Shown piece after piece: positions 33,828-41,645 of a stretch of DNA of 47,226 nt. Source of the stretch: Candidatus Thorarchaeota archaeon (GTDB lineage Archaea; Asgardarchaeota; Thorarchaeia; Thorarchaeales; Thorarchaeaceae); the NCBI GenBank assembly GCA_004524565.1, contig SDNZ01000001.1:76455-123680 (forward strand). Direction: 5' to 3'. The translations under genes were made by a program, and so were the position numbers. How positions within the stretch are numbered: the first letter of the stretch is position 1; each line of letters opens with the position of its first letter. The notes beneath the pieces are model-generated. The model did no database searches and was not told the origin of the DNA. It worked only from the letters and a program-made list of their open reading frames with translations.

Positions 33828-34370
33828 TCACTTGTCATGGTACACATTATCGATAATGATTGCATACGCAAGTAACATCAATCTTGGCGCATTCGGATCA
33901 ACGACATGAATTACATAGCGGTCCTTGAAGTTGAACATAGGAGCAAATACATCTCTCCACTTGTCCCCTTTCTTGATCTCAGCATAGACCTTTTTCTTAT
34001 CCTTGGGATGTGTTATCGTAAAGTTCCACTTTGTGATACCACCTTGAGCCTTGTAAATCATATTATCCTCAGGATCATACATGTCAACTGATCCTCTTAT
34101 TGCTACCACAGGTTTCTTACCACGACCTATGAGTTCTCCATCTGGAGTTTTTACGTCATAGATAGGACGGACACCCAGTAATTTCTTGTTAATTATACAA
34201 AGCAGAGATTCATCGGGATTCATTAGTTGAATTTCAGCTCGCATCGAGATGAGTTTCCTTTTCATTATCCCGATTTTTTCACCTTGTGGATTGAAAATGT
34301 CACCACCACCAAATTTCCATGCTTTTTCATGTAGTACATAATGTTCAATTGAAGGGTCTAGTAAATCCAT
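33828..34370 (-). CDS. LURP-one-related (tubby C-terminal-like) protein
   Basis: 180 residues from ATG. 'EHYVLHEKAWKFGGGDIFNP' near the start and repeating beta-strand units of the form G-x-x-I/V...: 'GEKIGIMKRKLISMRAEIQL', 'LLGVRPIYDVKTPDGELIG', 'IYKAQGGITKWNFTITHP'. These are typical of the LURP-one/YxjI family, a 12-stranded barrel around a helix; the C-terminal hydrophobic helix is 'LMLLAYAIIID'. Relatives include phospholipid scramblases. Role here unknown. Confidence 0.82.
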   Translation of the reverse strand: MDLLDPSIEHYVLHEKAWKFGGGDIFNPQGEKIGIMKRKLISMRAEIQLMNPDESLLCIINKKLLGVRPIYDVKTPDGELIGRGKKPVVAIRGSVDMYDPEDNMIYKAQGGITKWNFTITHPKDKKKVYAEIKKGDKWRDVFAPMFNFKDRYVIHVVDPNAPRLMLLAYAIIIDNVYHDK

Positions 34371-34650
34371 AATACTTCACCTAACAAGAATTCGTAGTAA
34401 TTTATGTTCAAATTAAGAAAACTGGGATGGAATTTTAGGGATTTTACAAGCCTTGGAAAGCAAAAATCACCTTTAGGGGTGTTAATCAAGGACATGTTTA
34501 TGAGTGATGGTGCGCAAATAGTCAGTAAGGACAGAGTCCTTTATTGATTAAACCGTATCACACGTGTGTCTTACAAACTCTAATGCTTACGAGAAAAGTA
34601 AAATAGCATACAGAAGTGCGTTAGAATGACGTAACAGTAGGTGAAAGCAA
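34371..34650. other. Divergent spacer with one hairpin; nothing else recognised
   Basis: 280 bases between the LURP-like and Gly/Pro-repeat genes. AAGGAC-AGA-GTCCTT at 34527-34541 is a perfect 6-bp inverted repeat, and CACACGTGTG occurs near 34560. Upstream 'CACCTTTAGGGGTGTT' is a weak dyad. I cannot assign a role to any of them. Confidence 0.4.
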
Positions 34651-35670
34651 TTGCAATCAGATTATTCGAACTTCATGGAATCCATTGTTGATCTATTTAG
34701 ACCTATAGCTCAGTTCTTCCAAAGTCTTGGGCTTCCATTTGGTGAAATAGCATGGATCTTTATCTTCACAATTACACCACTACTGTTGATAATTATCCTA
34801 CTGGTAGTTCGTGGTCGACGCAGAGGTGGAGTTGATTTAGATGAAGGTGTTAAGAAGATAATTGCTTCAACTGGTGACGTTTCAACCGGTATGGCTGGTG
34901 TCAAGAAAGTCAAGTACATCAGAACACCTGCAGAAGCCTTGGTCTTTCTCAAGATTGAAGAAAATGCAATCCAACAAGCATTAGCTGCTGTAGACTATTA
35001 TGCACAGCAGGGTGAAATGGATGAATCACTGAAGACTAAATTCATTCAGACCTATCAAGACCGTTTGGATGCAGTTCGCAGTGCAATTGCTAAAGATGAA
35101 GAATTCAAAGAGATTGTCGACACCTCTTCCGCGGTAGACCGCGCTCGTTCTGATTATCTTCAGAAACTTGCAGCAATGTCAGGAACCGCCGTAGAAACTG
35201 ATGATGATGACAAAGCTGGCCCATCAAGTGTAGGAATGCCAGATGCAACCACTACAACTGCTCCAAGTGGAGGAGTCCCAAGTGGTGGTCCTCCCGGTGG
35301 TGGCGCACCCAGTGGTGGTCCTCCAGGCGGCGGTGCACCTAGCGGTGGTCCTCCCGGTGGTGGCGCACCCAGTGGTGGTCCTCCAGGCGGCGGTGCACCT
35401 AGCGGTGGTCCTCCAGGCGGCGGTGCACCTAGCGGTGGTCCTCCCGGTGGTGGAGCACCTAGTGGCGGAAGTCTTCCCGGTGGCGGCCCTCCAGGCGGTG
35501 GTGCACCCAGCGGTGGTCCTCCCGGTGGTGGAGCCCCAGGTGGCGGAAGTCCTCCCGGTGGTGGAGCACCTGGTGGTGAGGCACCAAAAACAACTGGTGG
35601 CAAAAGTTCACTCCAGTCCGAGATGCTTCAAGAGATGGAACGTCTTAAGGCGCTCATGGGTGGAGATTAG
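34651..35670 (+). CDS. Single-pass membrane protein with Gly/Pro-rich repeat tail
   Basis: 339 residues from TTG behind 'AGGTGAAA'. A membrane helix (residues ~30-52, 'FIFTITPLLLIIILLVV') is followed by 'RGRRRGG', a helical domain (~60-180, 'PAEALVFLKIEENAIQQALA') and ~100 residues of 'SGGPPGGGAP' decapeptide repeats, ending in an amphipathic helix 'LQSEMLQEMERLKALMGGD'. The positive-inside rule puts the helical domain and repeats in the cytosol. The repeat tail should be disordered. No known family; a scaffold or condensate-forming role is possible but speculative. Confidence 0.75.
   Translation: MQSDYSNFMESIVDLFRPIAQFFQSLGLPFGEIAWIFIFTITPLLLIIILLVVRGRRRGGVDLDEGVKKIIASTGDVSTGMAGVKKVKYIRTPAEALVFLKIEENAIQQALAAVDYYAQQGEMDESLKTKFIQTYQDRLDAVRSAIAKDEEFKEIVDTSSAVDRARSDYLQKLAAMSGTAVETDDDDKAGPSSVGMPDATTTTAPSGGVPSGGPPGGGAPSGGPPGGGAPSGGPPGGGAPSGGPPGGGAPSGGPPGGGAPSGGPPGGGAPSGGSLPGGGPPGGGAPSGGPPGGGAPGGGSPPGGGAPGGEAPKTTGGKSSLQSEMLQEMERLKALMGGD
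35281..35580 (+). repeat. In-frame 30-bp tandem repeat coding for SGGPPGGGAP
   Basis: Six near-identical 30-bp units followed by variant units. 35281-35340 and 35341-35400 differ at only one base, showing recent duplication of a two-unit block. GC-rich compared with the surroundings. Protein-coding, not a CRISPR array. Confidence 0.85.
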
Positions 35671-35762
35671 TAGTATACCTGCCAATCCTGTACAATTTCA
35701 CTATCTGGAATGGAACAAGTTTCCCATTCCACTGTTATTAAGGAATCTACATACGGTATAGT

Positions 35763-35963
35763 ATGAATCCTGAAAAGTGGCTCCTGATAGATGGCAAAGT
35801 ACACAAACTTGTCGACATCTTCGACAATGAAAAAGAAGCCAATATTTTTGCTCTTGTTTTGAAAGAGAATTGTCACACAATAATTTACCAGATGAAAAAT
35901 GGAAAGTGGGGTGTTTATTGGAGACCTCGTACTGGCATTTTATGTCCGTATGGTGTTGTATAG
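35763..35963 (+). CDS. Small paralogous protein, copy 2
   Basis: 66 residues from ATG: 'MNPEKWLLIDGKVHKLVDIF' ... 'QMKNGKWGVYWRPRTGIL'. Homologous along its length with the 69-residue product of 31481-31690. The core is strongly kept (EKW, KNG-W-VYWR); the C-termini differ. A stem-loop follows at its stop codon. Confidence 0.72.
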   Translation: MNPEKWLLIDGKVHKLVDIFDNEKEANIFALVLKENCHTIIYQMKNGKWGVYWRPRTGILCPYGVV

Positions 35964-35987
35964 ATCTACAGAAAATCAAGTAGATCT
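35962..35987 (+). terminator. Inverted repeat AGATCTAC/GTAGATCT after copy 2
   Basis: Perfect 8-bp arms with a ten-base loop, beginning at the stop codon of the small gene. Could end its transcript or protect the 3' end. No T-tract follows, so a terminator role is uncertain. Confidence 0.4.
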
Positions 35988-36024
35988 CAAATCGATATCT
36001 CGAAAGCTTTTTGGCGGATTTGTT

Positions 36025-36039
36025 CCAGTCCTTGACTGG
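36025..36039 (+). promoter_or_regulatory. Hairpin overlapping the rpiA ribosome binding site
   Basis: CCAGTC-CTT-GACTGG, a perfect 6-bp stem with a three-base loop. The 3' arm includes the TGG of 'TGGAG', the only ribosome-site candidate for the TTG at 36051. It may lower or regulate translation. Confidence 0.4.
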
Positions 36040-36050
36040 AGTTTATCAAG

Positions 36051-36734
36051 TTGTCTAATATCAAGTTGAATGCAGCTAAGAGTGCCATTGGATTAATTCC
36101 GGAGAAAGGACCAATAGGTCTTGGGAGTGGTTCTACTGTCGCTATCTTTGCAAAAGAGTTAGGCCGAAGAGTAGAATCTGGTAAGGCGGATGTTTCAGTT
36201 GTTCCAAGCTCCTATCAAGCATATCAACTTGCAATTGAATTTAATATTCCACTTACCAATCTTGACAAAAATCCTGAGCTTCTTCTTACTGTTGATGGTG
36301 CCGATGAAGTGGATAAGTACCTGAATCTCACAAAAGGTGGAGGTGGAGCACTCTTTCAGGAAAAAGTAGTAGCCTCAGCTTCAAAGAAGCTAGTTATTAT
36401 TGTTGATGAATCAAAACTTGTAGAGAAATTGGCATCCAGATTTCTAATACCAATAGAGGTTCTCCCTTTCTCTTTAGGAGTGGTTAAAAGAACTATCACA
36501 AAGATGGGTATTGAACCCATAGTACGCGAAGCTCAGAAGAAGATGGGTCCTATTGTAACAGACAATGGAAACTTCATTTTAGACCTGAAATTTGCCAAGC
36601 CAATTGATAATCCTGCACAAGTTGCAATTGATCTGAAAATGATACCTGGTGTTGTAGAAACAGGACTGTTTATTGGCATGACTGATGAGGTTCATGTAGG
36701 GACTGAAGAAGGTGCTTACATCTTGAAGAAATGA
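36051..36734 (+). CDS. rpiA: Ribose-5-phosphate isomerase A
   Basis: Interconverts ribose-5-phosphate and ribulose-5-phosphate for nucleotide synthesis. 'IGLGSGSTVAIFAKELG' (phosphate loop), 'TVDGADEVDK' (catalytic acidic residues) and 'KGGGGALFQEKVVASASK' (catalytic Glu and Lys) are all intact. 227 aa, full length. TTG start with 'TGGAG' upstream; that site lies in a hairpin. Converges with the DUF4037 gene. Confidence 0.95.
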   Translation: MSNIKLNAAKSAIGLIPEKGPIGLGSGSTVAIFAKELGRRVESGKADVSVVPSSYQAYQLAIEFNIPLTNLDKNPELLLTVDGADEVDKYLNLTKGGGGALFQEKVVASASKKLVIIVDESKLVEKLASRFLIPIEVLPFSLGVVKRTITKMGIEPIVREAQKKMGPIVTDNGNFILDLKFAKPIDNPAQVAIDLKMIPGVVETGLFIGMTDEVHVGTEEGAYILKK

Positions 36735-36737
36735 CTA

Positions 36738-37844
36738 TTACTGGTACATCGACCAGAATCTTCTAAATCTGTTAGTGTAACCCAGAACATCTGTGGAATC
36801 AACATATTGGTCAATTCCGCCAAGGTAAGCAGGCAGTATCTTTACTTCATCATCTTTGATTTCATTTTGTATTGCCTCTGCATAATCACCTGCCTGTATA
36901 ATCATGAATGGTCGATTGCGAAATTGGGTTGCCTTTGCTTGCAATGGTTTAGTGATTCCAAGATTGTTATGCATTTTTGCAACATATTCATAGGCTTCAA
37001 TCAGGTACCTCTCTCTCTCTTGCCAAGTATCTGCATCCATTATCTGAATGAAAATCGGTGTGAGATTCTTAGCACACTTGAGTTTTGAGAATGCAGTTCC
37101 AAACCATTTGATATAAGGCGCATACTGTTTTTCCATGAGAAAACAGAGTTTCATTAAATCGTGTACCAAACGGGTTCCCACAATACGCGAACCCAGCTCA
37201 TCACCAACTTGACCGCATCGACCCATGAATGCGACTTCTTGTGATATACGCCGCCATTGACTTGCTAACAGATAGAGCCACAAATCATGTGGGTAGTATT
37301 GAAGTCGTTTAATAATAGGTTCTATTGCCTTCAACCCATCGTGAAAAATACGCCCGCTCACAATACTCTGGATAATTTGTTCAGGGATTGTCAACCAGTC
37401 TACGATACGAAGTCCTTCATTAGGAATAAGGCCAAAGTATTCTGTGAAAAACTCACTAACTGTATTGATTACAATTCCATGATTCACAGGTCCACTTTCA
37501 ATAGGGCTCATTGCTAATGCTCCACTACCAGTTTGCTTGAAATTGGTAGGAAATCCCCGTATCTCATACGGTAAATGGTCACGAAGTTTGGTATCAAGAT
37601 CTTCTTTTACAGAGCCATAATCCCCATCTTTTAAGAAAATCTGCAACTTGGGCCCCCAATCATGATCCATTGACTGTTTTGTATCATATCCCAATACATC
37701 TGAACCATGTCCTATTCGAGCGGCAGAATAGACAAGTTCTGGGAAGTGCTTATCCATGAAAGGCTTCACGGCCTCTTCATAGAATGCCTCACTCAGGTCC
37801 AACCCGGGTAAGAATTCATAGAGCGGGTGATCTTCATCACTCAT
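36738..37844 (-). CDS. DUF4037 nucleotidyltransferase-like protein
   Basis: 368 residues from ATG. Nucleotidyltransferase-type motif near residue 45: 'ARIGHGSDVLGYDTKQSMDH' followed by DW, combining G-S with spaced acidic residues. The C-terminal ~170 residues are helical ('YYPHDLWLYLLASQWRRISQ'), as in DUF4037 proteins that resemble aminoglycoside or HEPN-associated nucleotidyltransferases. Substrate unknown. Confidence 0.82.
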   Translation of the reverse strand: MSDEDHPLYEFLPGLDLSEAFYEEAVKPFMDKHFPELVYSAARIGHGSDVLGYDTKQSMDHDWGPKLQIFLKDGDYGSVKEDLDTKLRDHLPYEIRGFPTNFKQTGSGALAMSPIESGPVNHGIVINTVSEFFTEYFGLIPNEGLRIVDWLTIPEQIIQSIVSGRIFHDGLKAIEPIIKRLQYYPHDLWLYLLASQWRRISQEVAFMGRCGQVGDELGSRIVGTRLVHDLMKLCFLMEKQYAPYIKWFGTAFSKLKCAKNLTPIFIQIMDADTWQERERYLIEAYEYVAKMHNNLGITKPLQAKATQFRNRPFMIIQAGDYAEAIQNEIKDDEVKILPAYLGGIDQYVDSTDVLGYTNRFRRFWSMYQ

Positions 37845-37947
37845 TCATTTATCTCCATTTTTAGAATGTCATTGTGGAATTTGGATTTTCCGACTTAGTA
37901 CTGGGAAGTGGCGGGCCCGCCCGGATTCGAACCGGGGATTACTAACT

Positions 37948-37972
37948 TACTCCAGACTAGATGACTAGCCTC
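37948..37972 (-). other. tRNA-Arg(CCT) intron at 37/38
   Basis: 25 bases in a perfect bulge-helix-bulge: 4-bp helix CTCC/GGAG, bulges TAG and TAA, inner stem around CTAG-TCAT-CTAG. Cut positions fall exactly after A37 and before A38. Confidence 0.85.
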
Positions 37973-37989
37973 TAGGAGGCTAGTGCCCT

Positions 37990-38019
37990 ATCAACCTTCA
38001 TTGAGATACGAACTCAATG
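37990..38019 (-). other. tRNA-Arg(CCT) intron in the D-loop (about 20/21)
   Basis: 30 bases with inner stem TCATTGAG/CTCAATGA (8 bp). Exon GCCT pairs with AGGT near the intron's 3' end (one G-U). A repeated GAT at both borders lets the ends slide by up to three bases. Confidence 0.82.
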
Positions 38020-38096
38020 ATCCAGGCTAGGCCACGGGCCCATGGATTTGAGCGAGTGAAGTGTGCGTTGTTAAAGTTTTTGCAGAGTCCTTAATC

Positions 38097-39359
38097 TTAC
38101 TGTGCAATCTTTGCTGTGACTTTTGCTCCTTCTTCCATAGCATCAACAAGCATGCTACCCTGACGAGTCTTGATACGTATTGCACTTTCCCCATTTCGGC
38201 CAACAACTGTCGTAAAGAGGTAAATATCACCAGCAAATATCTCAATTCTTTGTTTAGCATACTTTCCTCCGGAATAGATTGTGACCTTTTTCTTGTTGTA
38301 GCTAATAGAAATTGGTACACTTTCTCCAGGCACCCCTCTTCCCCTAGGACGGCCATCTCTACCTCCCTCGGAAGCCATACCACCTCTTACCGGTAAAACA
38401 ACTTTTTCACCGCCAAAAGTAAACATCTCATATTCTAGTACACCATGTTCGAACTCTCGAACTTCTACAACTGGTCGTGCTAGGTCTCTTTGAGTACCTC
38501 CCATTCCTGTGGGCAGTTTTACTTTCAATGACAGAGCTGAAACCTTTGCTACTCGTCCATCTTCAATGTGAACTACTGTATCTACTGTACTAGGAACCTG
38601 TCCCAGTTCAACACGACCACCAAGTAGTAACCTTTGAAGTGAATCAATAGCAGAACCTGCATGAACAACTCCAACCATCCCGACCCCTGCAGAACGGAGG
38701 TCTGCATAGGCCCGGAAATCAGAATTCTTACGTAACTCATCATAGATAACAAAGTCAGGACGTACGAGAAGAAGAATATCTGCAGCCTTCTCCATACTAC
38801 CATCAAGAGGAGAGTATTGTACTATCGATTCCTCTACCTGTAGGTCTCTAGGTTGTTCAAGTGTTTTGACAACATTGCCCTTACTACTGTAAAATTCTGC
38901 TAAAGCTGCTGCGAAAGTACTCTTACCAGATCCAGGTGATCCTGAAACCAATATTCCCTCAGCACGCGACTCGAGCCGGTTCATCAGTTTTGTACTGAGT
39001 TCATAGTCATCTAAATTCAATTTTACTATGGGCCTAATTGCAGAAATTTCCATTTTATCAGCAAACGGCCGTCTTGCTATAGCAATTCTCAAGTTTCTAA
39101 GTTGGACAACTGCAGCACCTTCTTCCTCAATCTCAATGAACGAATCATTATCGTATTTTGCTGTTTCAAGTATTGCTTCCGCTAGGATGTCTAGTTCCTC
39201 ATATGTAAGAATTCTATCTGAGAGTTCAACTAGCTCCCAGTTTCCTGGTTCACCCCTCTTGGCTCTTGGAGGATTCCTTTCAACCAAGTGAACACTCATT
39301 GTCTTTTCATCAAAGAATGCTTCGAGCGTCAGTATCTCATCATCATAATCATCATTCAT
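38097..39359 (-). CDS. KH-domain ATPase related to archaeal PIN-ATPases, PIN domain absent
   Basis: 420 residues. The PilT/VirB11-type ATPase core has Walker A 'GSPGSGKST' (about residue 140), 'RPDFVIYDELRKNSDF' (Walker B) and 'AGVGMVGVVHAGSAIDSLQR'. The C-terminal ~75 residues match the KH-like tail of archaeal PIN-ATPases (COG1855; recalled as ~600 aa). The N-terminal PIN nuclease domain of that family is missing and replaced by a short acidic segment. ATG overlaps the stop of the EndA-like gene (ATGA), so the two are translationally coupled; an RNA-related role is likely. Confidence 0.82.
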   Translation of the reverse strand: MNDDYDDEILTLEAFFDEKTMSVHLVERNPPRAKRGEPGNWELVELSDRILTYEELDILAEAILETAKYDNDSFIEIEEEGAAVVQLRNLRIAIARRPFADKMEISAIRPIVKLNLDDYELSTKLMNRLESRAEGILVSGSPGSGKSTFAAALAEFYSSKGNVVKTLEQPRDLQVEESIVQYSPLDGSMEKAADILLLVRPDFVIYDELRKNSDFRAYADLRSAGVGMVGVVHAGSAIDSLQRLLLGGRVELGQVPSTVDTVVHIEDGRVAKVSALSLKVKLPTGMGGTQRDLARPVVEVREFEHGVLEYEMFTFGGEKVVLPVRGGMASEGGRDGRPRGRGVPGESVPISISYNKKKVTIYSGGKYAKQRIEIFAGDIYLFTTVVGRNGESAIRIKTRQGSMLVDAMEEGAKVTAKIAQ

Positions 39360-39994
39360 TGTTCATCACCACTACGGTCACGTAAGGTTGATTGTGCTAC
39401 CTTGTAGAAATTCACTTCACCGTTTTGATCAACAAGAGCGAAAACTAGGTCCTTTCTGGAACCTGCAGCAGTCTTAGTGACCAAATCCAAATCACTTAGA
39501 GATATTGGTACGCCCTCTTTAAGAACATACACAAGTTCCTTTGCATTAGCTGCTCCCGGTTTGTCCCCTCGAGCATAAACACGGAAACCTATTCCGCTTC
39601 CAAATCCCTTTCGTACTGCATAACCTCTACTTCTGAGGTCTCTAAACACAAGATATCGAATCCATAAGTCTGGATCTTCTTCTAACAGACTATTTACAAT
39701 ATAATCTGAACCTACATGTTCTCCAGAAGGAGTCGATGCAATTGCCCTCTTTCGTTCGATTAGATGAAGAAGCTCAACGGGCTCTAACTCAAGTTTATTT
39801 CCGTCTATACGAGTACCATAGAATCCCTGCTGGGACAATCTATCAGCATCTTCACTAGCAACAAGACCTTTTCCATTCTCAAAGACAACATTAGCAGGGT
39901 CCTCTTCAGGTTCTTGAAATTCTTCTTCAATCTCATCTTCCTGCTCTTCTTCAAGTTCCTCTTGTTCAAGAGAATCGCTATTATCCTTCGACAA
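39356..39994 (-). CDS. endA: tRNA-splicing endonuclease (EndA-like), catalytic His replaced
   Basis: Family that cuts bulge-helix-bulge introns from pre-tRNA. The C-terminal nuclease domain is clear: 'YLVFRDLRSRGYAVRKGFGS' then 'GFRVYARGD' and 'GSRKDLVFALVDQNGEVNFY'. Of the catalytic Tyr-His-Lys triad, Tyr ('FRVY') and Lys ('SRKDLVFA') are present, but the His of 'EHSxYLV' is Asn in 'GAANAKELVYVL', ten residues after the Tyr as in the family. An acidic 45-residue extension precedes the N-domain. It may be the structural subunit of a heteromeric enzyme, or active without His. TTG start; operon with the KH ATPase. Confidence 0.88.
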   Translation of the reverse strand: MSKDNSDSLEQEELEEEQEDEIEEEFQEPEEDPANVVFENGKGLVASEDADRLSQQGFYGTRIDGNKLELEPVELLHLIERKRAIASTPSGEHVGSDYIVNSLLEEDPDLWIRYLVFRDLRSRGYAVRKGFGSGIGFRVYARGDKPGAANAKELVYVLKEGVPISLSDLDLVTKTAAGSRKDLVFALVDQNGEVNFYKVAQSTLRDRSGDEQ

Positions 39995-40089
39995 CTCGTA
40001 CTCGCCTAATCAATCTAGCCCAGAGTCTATTGTGAAAAACCCTTCGCCATGCCACAAGAACTAAAGCCAATATAGACTGAGCCACTATT

Positions 40090-40587
40090 GTGACCGACCA
40101 AGATTTTGTACTTGCTCTGAAGGAGTTCATTGCAGATGCAAAGAAGATTGCAATTCTTGGCATTGGCAATGATTTGCGTACTGATGATGGGATTGGGCTC
40201 TATATTGTGAACTCGATCAAGTTTGATAATCCCAATGTTATGATTGAGAATGTAGGATCAGTACCCGAGGGATTTGCACGTCCTTTAGCAGAGTTTGGTG
40301 CCAAACGGGTTATAATGATTGATGCAGCTGATATGAGGAAAACACCCGGTCATATCGAACTTATCACAAAAGATAGAATTGGTGGAATCAGTATCAGCAC
40401 ACATAGTATGCCTCTGTCATTCCTAATGATGTATCTTGAACAAGAAACCGGAGGAGAAACAATACTTCTTGGTATTCAACCTCAAAGTATCCAGTTTGGT
40501 GAAGGTCTTACTCCTGAAATACAAGAGGTTGCAGAGGATATAATTGCCAGTTTTGAAAGTCTATTAGATGAACATTACAAGGATTGA
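40090..40587 (+). CDS. Hydrogenase maturation protease (HycI/HyaD family)
   Basis: Removes the C-terminal tail of the [NiFe]-hydrogenase large subunit after metal insertion. 'ILGIGNDLRTDDGIGLYIVN' carries the Ni-binding Asp/Glu region (family GNxLxxDDGxG), 'IMIDAADMRKTPGHIELI' the second acidic site, and 'STHSMPLSFLMMYLE' the conserved His. 165 aa, usual length. GTG start. Divergent from the endA operon; shares no operon with hypF, 26 kb away. Confidence 0.93.
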   Translation: MTDQDFVLALKEFIADAKKIAILGIGNDLRTDDGIGLYIVNSIKFDNPNVMIENVGSVPEGFARPLAEFGAKRVIMIDAADMRKTPGHIELITKDRIGGISISTHSMPLSFLMMYLEQETGGETILLGIQPQSIQFGEGLTPEIQEVAEDIIASFESLLDEHYKD

Positions 40588-40592
40588 GAGCG

Positions 40593-41633
40593 ATGTACCG
40601 AACAATTGAATGGCTTGACGACTCATCACAGGTCCGTCTTGTGGATCAGACCAAGCTTCCTTTGATTTTAGAGCATATTGTAACAGATAGTCATGAACGG
40701 ATAGCCAAATCTATCAAGATTATGGAGATTCGTGGTGCACCTGCAATTGGAGCAGCTGCTGGAATGGGTATGGCCCTTGCAGCAATTGAGAGTAAGGCAA
40801 GAACGAAAGGAGATTTGCTAGAATATCTGGAAAAAGCAGCTCACACTCTTAACACTAGACCTACTGCTGTTAATCTGACATGGGCAACAACACGAATGCT
40901 GGAAGTTGCAAAGAATACTGATGGAAGCGCAGATGAGATTATCAAAAGGCTCATCGATGAAGGAAAAGAAATTGCTGAGGAAGACGTTCGAATGAGCAGG
41001 GCTATGGGCGAACAAGCTCTCTCACTCATAAAGCCCGGCTACACAATCCAGACAATCTGTAATGCGGGCTCTCTTGCCACAGTCCATCTTGGTACAGTTG
41101 GTGCAGTTGTTAGAGTAGCTCATGAGAATTACAATGGAAACATCAAAGTGTATGCTGCTGAAACCAGACCCCGGCAACAAGGAGCCCGTCTGACAACCTA
41201 CGAATTCATGGAAGATAACATAGATACAACTCTAATCACAGATGGGATGATTGGTACAGTTTTCAGAGAGGGCAGAGTAGATTGCTGCGTTGTTGGAGCT
41301 GATAGAATCCTTCGAACTGGTCATGTAATCAACAAAATCGGAACATATACCATGGCAATCACTGCAAAGTATCACAATATCCCATTCTATTCTGTCGCTC
41401 CGGTATCAACAATAGATATGGTAACTAATCCTGAAGATGTTGTTATTGAGGAACGTGATCCAGATGAAATTCGTATGATTAATGGTGAATATGTTACTCC
41501 CCCTGATGCTAAAGTATACAATCCTGCTTTTGACATGACCCCTCCTGAGTTGATTGATGCCATAATCACCGATAGAGGTGTTGTCAAGAATCCGACTGAA
41601 GAAAAGATGAGAAAGATCTTCGAAAATACGTGA
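40593..41633 (+). CDS. MtnA-family sugar-phosphate isomerase (S-methyl-5-thioribose-1-phosphate or ribose-1,5-bisphosphate isomerase)
   Basis: The ATG at 40593 ('MYRTIEWLDDSSQVRLVDQ') is preferred over TTG 40584 because it matches family N-termini; the upstream gene's stop overlaps. Motifs 'MEIRGAPAIGAAAGMG', 'LNTRPTAVNLTWATTRML', 'YAAETRPRQQGARLTTYE', 'VGADRI' and 'NKIGTYTMAITAKYHNIPFY' place it in the aIF2B/MtnA family. MtnA acts in methionine salvage; a close archaeal relative isomerises ribose-1,5-bisphosphate in nucleotide breakdown. The motif usually read as CNTG/CNAGALAT is 'CNAGSLAT'. Sequence alone does not settle the substrate. Confidence 0.88.
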   Translation: MYRTIEWLDDSSQVRLVDQTKLPLILEHIVTDSHERIAKSIKIMEIRGAPAIGAAAGMGMALAAIESKARTKGDLLEYLEKAAHTLNTRPTAVNLTWATTRMLEVAKNTDGSADEIIKRLIDEGKEIAEEDVRMSRAMGEQALSLIKPGYTIQTICNAGSLATVHLGTVGAVVRVAHENYNGNIKVYAAETRPRQQGARLTTYEFMEDNIDTTLITDGMIGTVFREGRVDCCVVGADRILRTGHVINKIGTYTMAITAKYHNIPFYSVAPVSTIDMVTNPEDVVIEERDPDEIRMINGEYVTPPDAKVYNPAFDMTPPELIDAIITDRGVVKNPTEEKMRKIFENT

Positions 41634-41645
41634 AACTAGGAAGTT

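Larger units (their letters stand above)
37909..38041 (-). tRNA. tRNA-Arg(CCT) with two introns
   Basis: Acceptor GGGCCCG/CGGGCCC, discriminator G, encoded CCA; T-arm CCCGG-TTCGAAT-CCGGG. Anticodon stem CTAGC/GTTAG with one G-U pair and anticodon CCT (plus-strand 37974-37976). The mature sequence, GCCTAGCCTGGATAGGGC in the D-arm and CTCCTAA in the anticodon loop, resembles other archaeal tRNA-Arg(CCT). One intron lies in the D-loop and one after base 37. This T-loop is uninterrupted. Confidence 0.9.

Noticed and set aside
34441-34490. 'TGGAAAG...AGGGGTGTT' as a fourth ORB-like box
   Set aside because: The TGGAAA core and the G-string are too far apart, and the dyad is missing.
35281-35580. 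Regular 30-bp repeats resembling a CRISPR array
   Set aside because: There are no spacers, the units are contiguous, stay in frame and encode a decapeptide repeat.
35160-35603. 147-aa proline-rich ORF on the minus strand
   Set aside because: It is the antisense of the Gly/Pro repeat gene; GC-rich repeats leave all frames open. No start signal.
36024-36050. rpiA leader hairpin as a known riboswitch
   Set aside because: Only a single 6-bp stem, with no recognisable aptamer.
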